Shown in pieces: positions 26,523-36,025 of a stretch of DNA of 64,000 bases (the stretch's first letter is position 1; each line of letters begins with the position of its first letter). Source of the DNA: Streptomyces sp. B3I8. GTDB lineage: Bacteria; Actinomycetota; Actinomycetes; Streptomycetales; Streptomycetaceae. The stretch lies in assembly GCF_030816915.1 (NCBI RefSeq), contig NZ_JAUSYN010000002.1:4167501-4231500 (forward strand). The letters run 5' to 3'. Made by a program: the position numbers and the translations under genes. The notes below the pieces were generated by a model. That model saw nothing but the letters and a program-made list of their open reading frames with translations, searched no databases and was not told the origin of the DNA.

Positions 26523-26674
26523 GGTAATCGATGTCGCGCGAGGCGCGCTGGGCGCAGGGCCATCCGGCTGAAGCGCGAGAGGGCCGTCGGGGCCCTCCGT
26601 GGCGCAGGGGCGGGCTCGTGGAGGTGGTCGTCGGCCGGCTGCGAACCACTCGATCGACTGGTCGGCGAAAAGGG

Positions 26675-26709
26675 CGGGCTCTCCGGAAGGTCGACTTCCG
26701 AAGAGCCCG
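26675..26709 (-). terminator. terminator after the 26740 gene
   Basis: Arms 26675-26689 and 26695-26709 (CGGGCTCT-CGGAAG type) pair over 14 of 15 positions around GTCGA, 30 bp beyond the stop on the minus strand. On that strand the stem is followed by TTTTCG. Confidence 0.75.
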
Positions 26710-26739
26710 AGGGGGGAGCGAGTCCGGCGTCGCGCGCTC

Positions 26740-27189
26740 CTACTTGCTCTCGTTGAAGGCGGTATTGATCTGGTAGCAGGTGTCGCCCTTGGTGTCGGCG
26801 GCGGCGAGCAGGGCGATCGGAATGTTGGCCTCGATCACCGTCTGCGGGCTGCACTCCTGGTACGGGCGGTAGACGTTGTTCTGCTCCTCGGGCGCGCTGC
26901 GGGGCGCGGCCTGCGGGGCCGCCTGCGGCGCGACCATCTGCGGAGCCGGCTGCGGCGCGGCCTGCGGGGCCGGGGCGGCCATCTGCGGGGCCGGCTGCGG
27001 CTGGGCCACCATTTGGCTCGGGCCGTACTGCTGCGGAGCGGGCGCCTGCGGCTGCGCGGCCATCTGCGGCTGGGCGGCCATCGGAGCACCCGGGGCGGGG
27101 GTGTCGGCGGCGCTGACGCCGGCGCCGAGGGTGACCAGGCTGCCGACCGCGGCGGCCGTGACGACGGCGATCTGCTGAAGCTTGTGCAT
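26740..27189 (-). CDS. secreted Ala/Pro/Gln-rich repeat protein
   Basis: This 149-residue product has a signal peptide (LQQIAVVTAAAVGSLVTLGAGVSAA, cleavage near residue 29). About 70 residues of Pro/Ala/Gln/Met repeats follow (MAAQPQ, MVAQPQ, APQAAPQ), probably extended and wall-spanning. A short C-terminal domain with two cysteines comes last (YQECSPQTVIEANIPIALL and GDTCYQINTAF). The C-terminal domain resembles no family I can name. The ATG at 27189 is chosen because the frame further upstream is a shadow of coaA. It has its own terminator. It is the fourth consecutive small secreted product on this strand. Confidence 0.75.
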   Translation of the reverse strand: MHKLQQIAVVTAAAVGSLVTLGAGVSAADTPAPGAPMAAQPQMAAQPQAPAPQQYGPSQMVAQPQPAPQMAAPAPQAAPQPAPQMVAPQAAPQAAPRSAPEEQNNVYRPYQECSPQTVIEANIPIALLAAADTKGDTCYQINTAFNESK

Positions 27190-27305
27190 GGGGATGTGGG
27201 GCCCTTCGCTCGCGTGCACGGGGTGATTACTCGTAGTGCTTAAACGAACGCGCGCCGTGGTGGTCACGAGCGGAGGGCAGGGCCATTCGGGTGTATTGGC
27301 CGAGG

Positions 27306-28295
27306 TCAGAGTTTGCGCAGGATCAGTCGCTGCACCTTGTGATCCGCGTCCTTGCGGACGACGAGGGTCGCGCGACCACGGGTCGGGGCCACGTTCTCCA
27401 GCAGGTTGGGCCGGTTGATGGTCCGCCAGGTCGTGCGCGCGTAGTCGAGTGCTTCCTCCTCGGACACCTGGGTGTACTTGCGGAAGTACGAGGAGGGGTT
27501 CTGGAACGCGGTCTCGCGCAGCTTGCGGAAGCGGTTCAGGTACCAGCCCTCGATGTCCTCGGTGCGGGCATCGACGTACACGCTGAAGTCGAAGTAGTCG
27601 GCGAGGCCGACCCGGGTGCGGCCGTCCTTGCCGGGCAGGGCGGGCTGCAGGACGTTCAGTCCCTCGACGATCAGGATGTCGGGGCGGCGGACGGTGAGCG
27701 TCCGGTCGGGCACGATGTCGTAGAAGAGATGCGAGTAGACGGGCGCGGTGACCTCTTCCTTGCCGGCCTTGATGTCGGCGACGAAGCGGGTGAGCGCGCG
27801 GCGGTCGTAGGACTCGGGAAAGCCCTTGCGGGAGACCAGGCCGCGTTTCTTCAGCTCCCGCATCGGCAGCAGAAATCCATCGGTGGTGACCAGTTCGACC
27901 CGCGGGTGCTCGGGCCAGCGGGAGAGCAGCGCGCGCAGCAGCCGGGCGACGGTCGACTTGCCGACCGCGACGGAGCCGGCGACGCCTATGACGAACGGGG
28001 TGCCGGACTGGGAACCCTGCTCGCCGAGGAAGGTGTTGAGCGCGCCGCGCAGCGTGTCGGTGGCGCCGACGTAGAGGTTGAGCAGCCGGGACAGCGGGAG
28101 ATAGATGTCCCGCACCTCGTCGAGGTCGATGACGTCGCCGAGGCCGCGCAGCTTCTCGACCTCGTCGGCGGTGAGCGGCAGCGGCGTCTTGTCGCGCAGC
28201 GCGCTCCACTCCGCGCGGGTGAGGTCGACGTAGGGAGTCGCCTCCGGCCTGGACCGGTGGGCGCTCCGGGGCATCGGGGAGACCGGAGAGATCAC
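27306..28295 (-). CDS. coaA: pantothenate kinase, type I
   Basis: CoaA phosphorylates pantothenate with ATP, the first committed step of coenzyme A synthesis. The 329-residue protein contains the P-loop [17 protein letters not shown], the [17 protein letters not shown] and [16 protein letters not shown] segments, [22 protein letters not shown] and the [18 protein letters not shown] motif, all typical of the bacterial type I enzyme. The start is GTG 28295; ATG 28274 is an alternative. It is oriented opposite to glmS. Confidence 0.95.
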   Translation of the reverse strand: MISPVSPMPRSAHRSRPEATPYVDLTRAEWSALRDKTPLPLTADEVEKLRGLGDVIDLDEVRDIYLPLSRLLNLYVGATDTLRGALNTFLGEQGSQSGTPFVIGVAGSVAVGKSTVARLLRALLSRWPEHPRVELVTTDGFLLPMRELKKRGLVSRKGFPESYDRRALTRFVADIKAGKEEVTAPVYSHLFYDIVPDRTLTVRRPDILIVEGLNVLQPALPGKDGRTRVGLADYFDFSVYVDARTEDIEGWYLNRFRKLRETAFQNPSSYFRKYTQVSEEEALDYARTTWRTINRPNLLENVAPTRGRATLVVRKDADHKVQRLILRKL

Positions 28296-28341
28296 GGTCC
28301 ATTGTTACGGGAAGACGTACGGAAGGCCCGGGTGGGATGCG

Positions 28342-28569
28342 TCACTCGCCCTCGGCCAAGCGATCGATGGCGTCCTGGACCATGCCCAGGTACTCCACCT
28401 CCTCGCAGCGCGGCTTGCTGCCGAGCCGGTACATCGCGAGGCAGTCGTCGAGGTCCTCCCCGACGTCCTCGTCGGGGAGGTCGTCCGCCAGCTCGCTGCA
28501 GACCCGGCCGGCGAGATCCGAGGCATGCGCCGGTCGCCGGCGCGCGAACCGGTGAAGTCGAAGACGCAC
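28342..28569 (-). CDS. small conserved protein of unknown function
   Basis: A 75-residue product starts at GTG 28569 with GGGGGA five bases before. The N-terminus is basic (RLRLHRFARRRPAHAS). The rest is acidic and helical: RVCSELADDLPDEDVGEDL, then CLAMYRLGSKPRCEEVEYLG. A longer frame starting at 28656 is possible but lacks a good ribosome-binding site. It lies between coaA and glmS, both of which it flanks without overlap. No domain is recognised; a small regulatory or adaptor protein is possible. Confidence 0.6.
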   Translation of the reverse strand: MRLRLHRFARRRPAHASDLAGRVCSELADDLPDEDVGEDLDDCLAMYRLGSKPRCEEVEYLGMVQDAIDRLAEGE

Positions 28570-28815
28570 GGCCGTCCCCCGTCCTTCGGGAGGCGGCGGA
28601 CTCCCGAATGGGCGACTGTATCCCTTCTGCCCCGAAGCGGTCCATGCCGCGCACACAGGAGGAACACGGATCCGGGGATCGTGTGAAGCATCCTGGAGTC
28701 TTCCGCCGTGCAGGCAGCCGGGGCTCGCGCGAACGTCCCTTCCGGGCCGTTTCGTTTCCGAATTCGGGCAAGATCGACGAGATCAGGTGCCCCTTCGCCG
28801 CATAGGCTGCCCTGC

Positions 28816-30663
28816 ATGTGCGGAATCGTGGGATACGTGGGGGCGCAGTCGGCGCTCGATGTGGTCGTGGCCGGTCTCAAGCGGCTGGAGTACCGGGGGT
28901 ACGACTCCGCCGGTGTCGCCGTCCTCGCCGACGGCGGTCTGGCCGCGGCGAAGAAGGCCGGGAAGCTGATCAACCTGGAGAAGGAACTCCAGGACCGCCC
29001 GCTGCCGACCGGCACCACCGGTATCGGGCACACCCGCTGGGCCACCCACGGCGGCCCCACCGACGTCAACGCGCATCCGCATCTGGACAACGCCGGCCGG
29101 GTCGCCGTCGTGCACAACGGCATCATCGAGAACTTCGCCGCCCTGCGCGCCGAACTGGAGGAGCGCGGGCACGAGCTGTCCTCCGAGACGGACACCGAGG
29201 TCGTCGCCCACCTGCTCGCCGAGGAGTTCTCCTCCTGCGCCGACCTCGCCGAGGCGATGCGGCTGGTGTGCCGACGGCTGGAGGGCGCGTTCACGCTGGT
29301 CGCCACGCACGCCGACCAGCCGGACGTGGTCGTGGGCGCCCGCCGCAACTCCCCGCTCGTCGTGGGCGTCGGCGAGGGCGAGGCGTTCCTCGCCTCGGAC
29401 GTCGCCGCGTTCATCGCGCACACCCGGTCCGCCGTCGAACTGGGCCAGGACCAGGTCGTCGAGCTGCGCCGGGACGGAGTGACGGTCACCGGCTTCGACG
29501 GCGGCCCCGCCGACGTACGCGCCTACCACGTCGACTGGGACGCCTCGGCGGCGGAGAAGGGCGGCTACGACTACTTCATGCTCAAGGAGATCGCCGAGCA
29601 GCCGAAGGCGGTCGCCGACACCCTGCTCGGCCGGATCGACGCCGGCGGGTCGCTGACCCTGGACGAGGTGCGCATCGACGACTCCGAGCTGCGCGAGATC
29701 GACAAGGTCGTGATCGTGGCGTGCGGGACGGCCTTCCACGCCGGGATGATCGCCAAGTACGCCATCGAGCACTGGACCCGGCTGCCCTGCGAGGTCGAGC
29801 TGGCCAGCGAGTTCCGCTACCGGGACCCGATCCTCGGCGGGCAGTCGCTGGTCATCGCGATCTCGCAGTCCGGCGAGACCATGGACACGCTGATGGCGCT
29901 GCGCCACGCCCGTGAGCAGGGCTCCCGGGTGCTGGCCATCTGCAACACCAACGGCTCGACGATCCCGCGCGAGTCCGACGCCGTGCTGTACACGCACGCC
30001 GGCCCCGAGGTCGCGGTCGCCTCGACGAAGGCGTTCCTCACCCAGCTCGTCGCCTGCTACCTGGTGGCGCTGTACCTGGGGCAGGTGCGGGGCACCAAGT
30101 GGGGTGACGAGATCCGGGCCGTCATCCGCGACCTGTCCGGGATCTCGGCGGCGGTCGACCGGGTGCTGGAGACCATGGAGCCGGTACGGGCGCTCGCACG
30201 TTCCCTCGCCGGCAAGGACACGGTGCTGTTCCTGGGGCGGCACGTGGGGTATCCGGTGGCGCTGGAGGGCGCGCTGAAGCTCAAGGAGCTCGCGTACATG
30301 CACGCCGAGGGGTTCGCGGCGGGCGAGCTGAAGCACGGGCCGATCGCGCTGATCGAGGAGGACCTGCCGGTGGTGGTGGTCGTGCCGTCGCCGCGCGGGC
30401 GGTCCGTCCTCCACGAGAAGATCGTGTCGAACATCCAGGAGATCCGGGCGCGGGGGGCACGCACGATCGTGATCGCGGAGGAGGGCGACGAGGCGGTCGT
30501 GCCGTACGCCGACCACCTGATCCGCGTGCCGGTGACGCCGACGCTGTTGCAGCCGCTGGTGGCGACGGTGCCGTTGCAGGTGTTCGCCTGCGAGTTGGCG
30601 ACCGCGCGCGGCAACGAGGTGGACCAGCCGCGGAATCTGGCGAAGTCGGTGACGGTGGAGTAG
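28816..30663 (+). CDS. glmS: glutamine-fructose-6-phosphate aminotransferase (isomerizing)
   Basis: GlmS makes glucosamine-6-phosphate from fructose-6-phosphate and glutamine. The 615-residue protein starts [17 protein letters not shown], with Cys2 as the glutaminase nucleophile after Met removal. [18 protein letters not shown] is the conserved amidotransferase loop. Two sugar isomerase domains follow ([39 protein letters not shown]). It ends in LAKSVTVE, the conserved C-terminal tail. The ATG at 28816 gives the required Cys2. Together with glmM at 22.2 kb it supplies UDP-GlcNAc. Confidence 0.97.
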   Translation: MCGIVGYVGAQSALDVVVAGLKRLEYRGYDSAGVAVLADGGLAAAKKAGKLINLEKELQDRPLPTGTTGIGHTRWATHGGPTDVNAHPHLDNAGRVAVVHNGIIENFAALRAELEERGHELSSETDTEVVAHLLAEEFSSCADLAEAMRLVCRRLEGAFTLVATHADQPDVVVGARRNSPLVVGVGEGEAFLASDVAAFIAHTRSAVELGQDQVVELRRDGVTVTGFDGGPADVRAYHVDWDASAAEKGGYDYFMLKEIAEQPKAVADTLLGRIDAGGSLTLDEVRIDDSELREIDKVVIVACGTAFHAGMIAKYAIEHWTRLPCEVELASEFRYRDPILGGQSLVIAISQSGETMDTLMALRHAREQGSRVLAICNTNGSTIPRESDAVLYTHAGPEVAVASTKAFLTQLVACYLVALYLGQVRGTKWGDEIRAVIRDLSGISAAVDRVLETMEPVRALARSLAGKDTVLFLGRHVGYPVALEGALKLKELAYMHAEGFAAGELKHGPIALIEEDLPVVVVVPSPRGRSVLHEKIVSNIQEIRARGARTIVIAEEGDEAVVPYADHLIRVPVTPTLLQPLVATVPLQVFACELATARGNEVDQPRNLAKSVTVE

Positions 30664-30676
30664 GCGGCTTCCGGTG

Positions 30677-30815
30677 GGTTTTCCCTCGCCCCCGTCGCCG
30701 CTGCCCTTCCCCTCCTTCAAAGGGCTCCGCCCCCTGGACCCCGGGGTGCGTTCTCGGGCGCGGGCGGGTGGGGGTGCGCCGCGCGGTTCCCCGCGCTTCT
30801 GAAGGGGCGTGCCCC
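30677..30815 (+). repeat. dispersed intergenic repeat, copy B
   Basis: This copy has the same block order as copy A: CTCGCCCCCGTCGCC, CTGCCCTTCCCCTCC, AAGGGCTCCGCCCC, GGACCCCGGGG, then GCGGTTCCCCGCGC ahead of AAGGGGC. It fills the glmS-acpS gap and may act as the glmS terminator. Confidence 0.6.
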
Positions 30816-30845
30816 AAGGCGCGCGGCGCGGCCTATGGTTCCGGC

Positions 30846-31217
30846 ATGGCAATCATCGGGGTCGGGATCGACGTCGCCGAGATCGAGCGGTTCGCGGCGT
30901 CGGTGGAGCGCACGCCGGGCCTGCTGCGGCGGCTCTTCGTGGAGGACGAACTGCTGCTGCCCGGCGGTGAGCGCCGCGGCCCCGCCTCGCTGGCCGCCCG
31001 GTTCGCCGCGAAGGAGGCCCTCGCCAAGGCGCTCGGTGCCCCCGCCGGGCTGCTGTGGACGGACGCCGAGGTGTTCGTCGAGGACACCGGCCGCCCCCGG
31101 CTGCGGGTGAAGGGCTCGGTCGCGGCCCGGGCCGCGGAACTCGGCGTGCGGCGGTGGCACGTCTCGCTGAGCCACGACGCCGGCATCGCCTCGGCGGTCG
31201 TGATCGCCGAGGGATGA
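30846..31217 (+). CDS. acpS: holo-[acyl-carrier-protein] synthase
   Basis: AcpS transfers the phosphopantetheine arm of coenzyme A to acyl carrier proteins. At 123 residues it has the standard length. The magnesium-binding aspartate is in [12 protein letters not shown], the glutamate in [13 protein letters not shown], and the C-terminal [19 protein letters not shown] is typical. The ATG at 30846 gives the canonical start. It precedes the NAD(P)HX repair gene by 55 bp; the pairing acpS-nnr-alr-tsaE-tsaB is common in actinobacteria. Confidence 0.95.
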   Translation: MAIIGVGIDVAEIERFAASVERTPGLLRRLFVEDELLLPGGERRGPASLAARFAAKEALAKALGAPAGLLWTDAEVFVEDTGRPRLRVKGSVAARAAELGVRRWHVSLSHDAGIASAVVIAEG

Positions 31218-31272
31218 GGGTCGCCGTACGGCGGTGACGTACGGCGGGCCGATACGGGGCAGACTCGGTCAC

Positions 31273-32721
31273 ATGCGTACCGCGTACAGCGTCGAAACGG
31301 TCAGGAGCGCCGAGCGTGCGCTCATGGAGCGGCTTCCCGACGGAACCCTCATGCAGCGCGCCGCCGCCGGACTGGCCGCCGCCTGCGCGCGACTCCTCGG
31401 CAAGGTGTACGGCGCCCGCGTCGTCCTCCTCGTCGGCAGCGGCGACAACGGCGGCGACGCCCTGTACGCCGGTGCCCGGCTCGCCGCCAGGGGCGCCGGG
31501 GTCACCGCCGTCCTGCTCGCCCCGGACCGCACCCACCCGGGCGGCCTCGCGGCCCTGCGCCGGGCCGGCGGCACGACGACGGGCCCGGACGGCGCCGAGC
31601 CGCCGCTGCGCCGGGCCGATCTCGTCGTCGACGGCATCGTCGGGATCGGAGGCCGGGGCGGCCTGCGGCCGGAGGCGGCCCGGCCGGCGCGGATCGTGGC
31701 GGAGGGGGACGCGCCCGTGGTCGCCGTCGACCTGCCGAGCGGCGTCGAGGCCGACACCGGCGAAGTGCGGGGACCGGCGGTCCGCGCCGACCTCACGGTC
31801 ACCTTCGGCACGCACAAACCGGCGCTGCTGATCGACCCCGCGCGGGAGTACGCCGGTTCCGTGCGCCTCGTCGACATCGGGCTCGGCCCGGAACTGCCGG
31901 ACGTGCCCGAGCTGGAGGCGCTCCAGCACGCGGACGTGGCGGAGCTGCTGCCGGCGCCGGAGGCCGAGAGCGACAAGTACCGGCGGGGGGTCGTCGGCAT
32001 CGCCGCCGGGTCCGCGCGCTACCCCGGGGCGGCCGTGCTGGCGGTGGCCGGGGCACTGCGCGGCGGGGCGGGGGCGGTGCGGTACGTGGGGGCGGCCGGG
32101 GACGCGGTCGTCGCCCGGTTCCCGGAGACGCTCGTCTCCGACCGGGGCCCGACGAAGGCGGGGCGCGTGCAGGCGTGGGTCGTCGGACCCGGCGCGGGGG
32201 ACGACGCGGGGCCGGTGGCGGAGGTCCTGGCGGCGGACGTGCCCGTGCTGCTCGACGCGGACGGGCTGCGGCTGGCCGACCGGGACGCGGTCCGCGCCCG
32301 CACCGCGCCGACCCTGCTGACCCCGCACGCCGGCGAGGCCGCCGCCCTGCTGGGTGTCTCCCGCGAGGAGGTCGAGGGCGCCCGGCTGACGGCGGTGCGC
32401 GAACTGGCGGCGCGGTACGGGGCGACGGTGCTGCTCAAGGGGTCGACGACGCTGGTCGCGGGAGATCCGGGGGAGGGGGGCGTGCTGCCGGTGCGGGTCA
32501 ACGCGACGGGGACGCCGTGGCTCGCCACGGCGGGCAGCGGCGACGTCCTGTCCGGCCTCGCGGGCAGCCTGCTGGCGGCGGGCCTGTCCGCGCGGGACGC
32601 CGGCAGCGCTGCCGCGTACCTCCACGGCCTCGCCGGGCGGCTGGCCGCGGAGGGCGCCCCGGTCGGCGCCCACGACGTGGCCGGGGCGATCCCCCGCGCG
32701 TGGCGCTCGGTACGGGAATGA
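31273..32721 (+). CDS. nnr: bifunctional NAD(P)HX epimerase / ADP-dependent dehydratase
   Basis: This fused 482-residue enzyme repairs damaged hydrated NAD(P)H. The N-terminal half (about 1-215) is the YjeF-type epimerase domain, with GSGDNGGDALYAGARLAARG and VAVDLPSGVEADTGEVRG. The C-terminal half is the ribokinase-like dehydratase, with KYRRGVVGIAAGSARYPGAA, LLTPHAGEAAALLG and the catalytic region NATGTPWLATAGSGDVLSGL. The ATG at 31273 gives the conserved start. It lies between acpS and alr. Confidence 0.94.
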   Translation: MRTAYSVETVRSAERALMERLPDGTLMQRAAAGLAAACARLLGKVYGARVVLLVGSGDNGGDALYAGARLAARGAGVTAVLLAPDRTHPGGLAALRRAGGTTTGPDGAEPPLRRADLVVDGIVGIGGRGGLRPEAARPARIVAEGDAPVVAVDLPSGVEADTGEVRGPAVRADLTVTFGTHKPALLIDPAREYAGSVRLVDIGLGPELPDVPELEALQHADVAELLPAPEAESDKYRRGVVGIAAGSARYPGAAVLAVAGALRGGAGAVRYVGAAGDAVVARFPETLVSDRGPTKAGRVQAWVVGPGAGDDAGPVAEVLAADVPVLLDADGLRLADRDAVRARTAPTLLTPHAGEAAALLGVSREEVEGARLTAVRELAARYGATVLLKGSTTLVAGDPGEGGVLPVRVNATGTPWLATAGSGDVLSGLAGSLLAAGLSARDAGSAAAYLHGLAGRLAAEGAPVGAHDVAGAIPRAWRSVRE

Positions 32722-32786
32722 ACCGCACCGCCGCGGGCACCGTCACGGCGGCTTCGCGACCCGGCGCCGCCGGGGTGCCACGGCTG

Positions 32787-32850
32787 CGCCCCGTTCGGGG
32801 CGGGGCCGCGCCCCGAACGGGGCGCGGGGAACCGCGCGAGAAGGCCCCAC
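32787..32850. repeat. strong hairpin and partial copy of the dispersed repeat (copy D)
   Basis: Perfect 16-bp arms 32787-32802 and 32809-32824 (each itself nearly palindromic, CGCCCCG/CGGGGCG) are followed by GCGGGGAACCGCGCG. That sequence matches, inverted, the GCGGTTCCCCGCGC end of copies A and B. It probably terminates the acpS-nnr transcript. Confidence 0.6.
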
Positions 32851-32913
32851 CCCACCAGCCCCCCGCCCCGCCGGAATCCCCCCACCCACCCCCTTTGAGA
32901 CACTGACCCCACG

Positions 32914-34077
32914 ATGATGACCAGTGAAGCCGCCCCCCTCCGGGCCCGCGCGGAGATCGACCTCGCGGCGTTCCGCGCCAACATCCGCGCCCTGCGGACC
33001 CGCACCCCCGGCACCCAGCTGATGGCGGTCGTGAAGGCCGACGCCTACGGCCACGGCGCCCTCCCCTGCGCCCGCGCCGCCCTCGCCGCCGGCGCCCGCT
33101 GGCTCGGCACCGCCACCCCCGAGGAGGCGCTCGCCCTGCGCGCCGCGGGCATTCCGGGCCGCATCATGTGCTGGCTGTGGACCCCTGGGGGACCCTGGCG
33201 GGAAGCCGTCGACGCCGATCTCGACCTGGGCGTCAGCGCCCTGTGGGCCCTGCGCGAGGCCGCCGCCGCCGCCCGCGCCGCCGGCGCCCCCGCCCGCGTC
33301 CAGCTCAAGGCCGACACCGGCCTCGGCCGCAACGGCTGCGCGCCCGCCGACTGGCCGGAACTGATCGACGAGGCGCTGCGCGCGGAGGCGGCCGGCCTGG
33401 TCCGGATCACCGGACTGTGGTCGCACCTGGCGTGCGCCGACGAGCCGGGTCACCCCTCCCTCGCCCCCCAGCTCGCCCGTTTCCGTGAGATGGTCGCGTA
33501 CGCCGAGGACCGCGGCGTACGTCCCGAGGTGCGGCACATCGCCAACTCGCCGGCCGCGCTGACCCTCCCCGACAGCCACTTCGACCTGGTCCGCACCGGC
33601 ATCGCGATGTACGGCATCTCGCCCAGCCCCGAGCTGGGCGCCCCCGCCGACTTCGGGCTGCGCCCGGTGATGACGCTGTCCGCCTCCCTCGCCCTGGTCA
33701 AGCACGTCCCCGACGGCCACGGTGTCAGCTACGGCCACCACTACGTCACCCCGGGCGCCACCACCCTCGGCCTGGTCCCCGTCGGCTACGCGGACGGGAT
33801 CCCGCGCCACGCCTCCGGGACGGGTCCTGTCCTCGTCGGCGGCAAGTGGCGCACGGTCGCCGGACGCGTGGCCATGGACCAGTTCGTGGTGGACCTCGAC
33901 GGCGACGAACCCCCGGTCGGCGCCGAGGCGGTGCTGTTCGGACCGGGCGACCGGGGCGAGCCCACCGCCGAGGACTGGGCGCAGGCGGCCGGGACCATCG
34001 CGTACGAAATCGTGACCCGGATCGGAACCCGCGTGCCCCGCGTCCATGTGAATGTGAATGCCGAACGGGAAGCGTGA
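32914..34077 (+). CDS. alr: alanine racemase
   Basis: Alr interconverts L- and D-alanine with pyridoxal phosphate, supplying D-Ala for peptidoglycan. Of 387 residues, the cofactor lysine lies in MAVVKADAYGHGAL. The second catalytic Tyr is likely in SYGHHYVTPG or the AMYGISPSP region. GYADGIPRHAS and the C-terminal YEIVTRIGTRVPRVHVN are typical. The start codon is one of two consecutive ATGs (32914 or 32917). An alpha/beta hydrolase and tsaE follow. Confidence 0.96.
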   Translation: MMTSEAAPLRARAEIDLAAFRANIRALRTRTPGTQLMAVVKADAYGHGALPCARAALAAGARWLGTATPEEALALRAAGIPGRIMCWLWTPGGPWREAVDADLDLGVSALWALREAAAAARAAGAPARVQLKADTGLGRNGCAPADWPELIDEALRAEAAGLVRITGLWSHLACADEPGHPSLAPQLARFREMVAYAEDRGVRPEVRHIANSPAALTLPDSHFDLVRTGIAMYGISPSPELGAPADFGLRPVMTLSASLALVKHVPDGHGVSYGHHYVTPGATTLGLVPVGYADGIPRHASGTGPVLVGGKWRTVAGRVAMDQFVVDLDGDEPPVGAEAVLFGPGDRGEPTAEDWAQAAGTIAYEIVTRIGTRVPRVHVNVNAEREA

Positions 34078-34236
34078 CTCCGACCGGGTGAACGAACGAG
34101 GCGACGAGCGGGGCCGCGCGCGGCGTCACGCAGGGGGCCACACATGGCGTCACACGTGGGATCGTGCGCGGGGCCGGGGCCGTACGCGGGGCCGTGCGTG
34201 GGGTGACGGACGGCCCCGGACGAGGAGGAACGGGAC

Positions 34237-35517
34237 GTGAGCGAGAGCAGCGCGGACGCCGTGGCGGCCGCGGCGGAGGCGGCCACCGGGGTCGCCGCCG
34301 CCGTCGGCACCGCCACCGCCACCGGGACAGGCACCGGCAGCTGGCGCATGGCCGGTCTCGCCGGTGCGGCGGTCGGCGTGATCGCCGCGGGCGCCGCCGC
34401 CGGTGTCGCCGTCGAGCGGCTCACCGTCGGCCGCGGCATGCGCCGCAAGGCCCGCCTCGCCCTCGACTCCACCGGCCCGTACGGCACCCTGCGCGGCGCC
34501 CCCGGCACGGCGCACGCCGACGACGGCACCGAGCTGTACTACGAGGTGGACGAGCCGGCACCGCAGAGCGTCCCGGCCCCGCGCCGCCGACGGCTGTTCG
34601 GGCGCCGTACGCCCGCCCCGGTCACCGTCGTCTTCAGCCACGGCTACTGCCTCAACCAGGACTCCTGGCACTTCCAGCGGGCCGCGCTGCGCGGCGTCGT
34701 CCGCACCGTCCACTGGGACCAGCGCAGCCACGGCCGCTCCGGACGCGGGGTCGGCCAGCGCGACGGACGGGTGCCGCTCACCATCGAGCAGCTCGGCCGG
34801 GACCTGAAGGCGGTGATCGACGCGGCGGCGCCCGAGGGTCCGCTGGTGCTCGTCGGGCACTCCATGGGCGGCATGACCGTGATGGCGTTGGCCGAGCAGT
34901 ACCCGGAGCTGTTCCGGGAGCGGGTCGCCGGGGTCGCGCTGGTCGGCACGTCGTCCGGGCGGCTCGGCGAGGTCAACTTCGGGCTGCCGGTCGCAGGCGT
35001 CAACGCGGTGCGGCGGATACTCCCCGGGGTGCTGAAGGCGCTGGGACAACGCGCCGAACTGGTCGAACGCGGGCGGCGGGCGACGGCCGACCTCTTCGCC
35101 GGGATCATCAAGCGGTACTCGTTCGCCACCCGGGACATCGATCCCTCGGTCGCCCGCTTCGCCGAACGCATGATCGAGAACACGCCGATCGACGTCGTCG
35201 CCGAGTTCTACCCCGCGTTCACCGAGCACGACAAGACCGAGGCGCTCGCGCACCTCACGGACATGCCGGTGCTCGTACTGGCCGGCGTCGACGACCTGGT
35301 CACGCCGAGCGAGCACAGCGAGGCCATCGCCCGGCTGCTCCCCGACGCCGAACTGGTGCTCGTACCGGACGCCGGACACCTGGTCATGCTGGAGCATCCG
35401 GAGCTCGTCACCGACCGTCTCGCCGACCTCCTCGTGCGCGCGGGGGCCGTCCCGGCAGGAGCTACCGTGGGGCCTTATGGAAGCACCAGCACCAGCACCA
35501 GCGCACCACGCGGGTGA
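34237..35517 (+). CDS. alpha/beta hydrolase, membrane-anchored
   Basis: This 426-residue hydrolase has an Ala/Thr-rich N-terminus. A membrane segment follows at about residues 45-65 (MAGLAGAAVGVIAAGAAAGVAV). The hydrolase domain contains VVFSHGYCLNQDSWHFQR, the nucleophile elbow LVGHSMGGMTVMALAEQ (Ser), the acid in LVLAGVDDLVTPSEHS and the base His in VPDAGHLVMLEHPE. All three catalytic positions are intact. The start is GTG 34237 with AGGAGG upstream. It overlaps the tsaE start by 41 bp. The substrate is unknown; the locus is conserved beside tsaE in streptomycetes as I recall. Confidence 0.85.
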   Translation: MSESSADAVAAAAEAATGVAAAVGTATATGTGTGSWRMAGLAGAAVGVIAAGAAAGVAVERLTVGRGMRRKARLALDSTGPYGTLRGAPGTAHADDGTELYYEVDEPAPQSVPAPRRRRLFGRRTPAPVTVVFSHGYCLNQDSWHFQRAALRGVVRTVHWDQRSHGRSGRGVGQRDGRVPLTIEQLGRDLKAVIDAAAPEGPLVLVGHSMGGMTVMALAEQYPELFRERVAGVALVGTSSGRLGEVNFGLPVAGVNAVRRILPGVLKALGQRAELVERGRRATADLFAGIIKRYSFATRDIDPSVARFAERMIENTPIDVVAEFYPAFTEHDKTEALAHLTDMPVLVLAGVDDLVTPSEHSEAIARLLPDAELVLVPDAGHLVMLEHPELVTDRLADLLVRAGAVPAGATVGPYGSTSTSTSAPRG

Positions 35518-36025
35518 GCCCACGCCGGACTCCGCCGGCGTCACCGCGGAGCTCACCGTCACCTCCCCCGAACAGATGCGGGAACTCGGCCGCCGGCTCG
35601 CGAAACTGGTGCGCGCCGGTGACCTCGTCATGCTCAGCGGCGAACTGGGGGCCGGAAAGACCACGCTGACCCGGGGGCTGGGCGAGGGACTCGGGGTGCG
35701 CGGGGCGGTCACCTCGCCGACGTTCGTCATCGCGCGCGTCCACCCCTCGCTGGTGGCCGGGCCGCCGCTGGTCCACGTCGACGCCTACCGGCTGGGGGGC
35801 GGCCTGGACGAGATGGAGGACCTCGACCTGGACGTTTCGCTACCGGAGTCGGTGGTGGTCGTCGAGTGGGGCGAGGGCAAGGTCGAGGAACTCACGGACG
35901 AGCGACTGCACGTGACCATCCACCGGGCGGTCGGGAACACGGTCGACGAGGTACGGCGGGTGTCGGTCGCGGGCTTGGGTGAGCGGTGGGCCGAGGCGGA
36001 CCTCGGACCGCTGGCGAACCTCTGA
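35477..36025 (+). CDS. tsaE: tRNA t6A biosynthesis ATPase TsaE
   Basis: TsaE is the ATPase that cycles the TsaB-TsaD complex making N6-threonylcarbamoyladenosine at tRNA position 37. The 182-residue protein has the P-loop SGELGAGKTTLTRGLGEGLG, the TSPTFVIARVH segment and HVDAYRLGGGLDEMEDL, then VVVVEWGEGKVEEL. The ATG at 35477 overlaps the upstream hydrolase by 41 bp, giving a Pro/Ala-rich N-terminus; a later start is possible. tsaB, rimI and tsaD follow within 1.5 kb, interrupted only by a gene on the other strand. Confidence 0.94.
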   Translation: MEAPAPAPAHHAGEPTPDSAGVTAELTVTSPEQMRELGRRLAKLVRAGDLVMLSGELGAGKTTLTRGLGEGLGVRGAVTSPTFVIARVHPSLVAGPPLVHVDAYRLGGGLDEMEDLDLDVSLPESVVVVEWGEGKVEELTDERLHVTIHRAVGNTVDEVRRVSVAGLGERWAEADLGPLANL

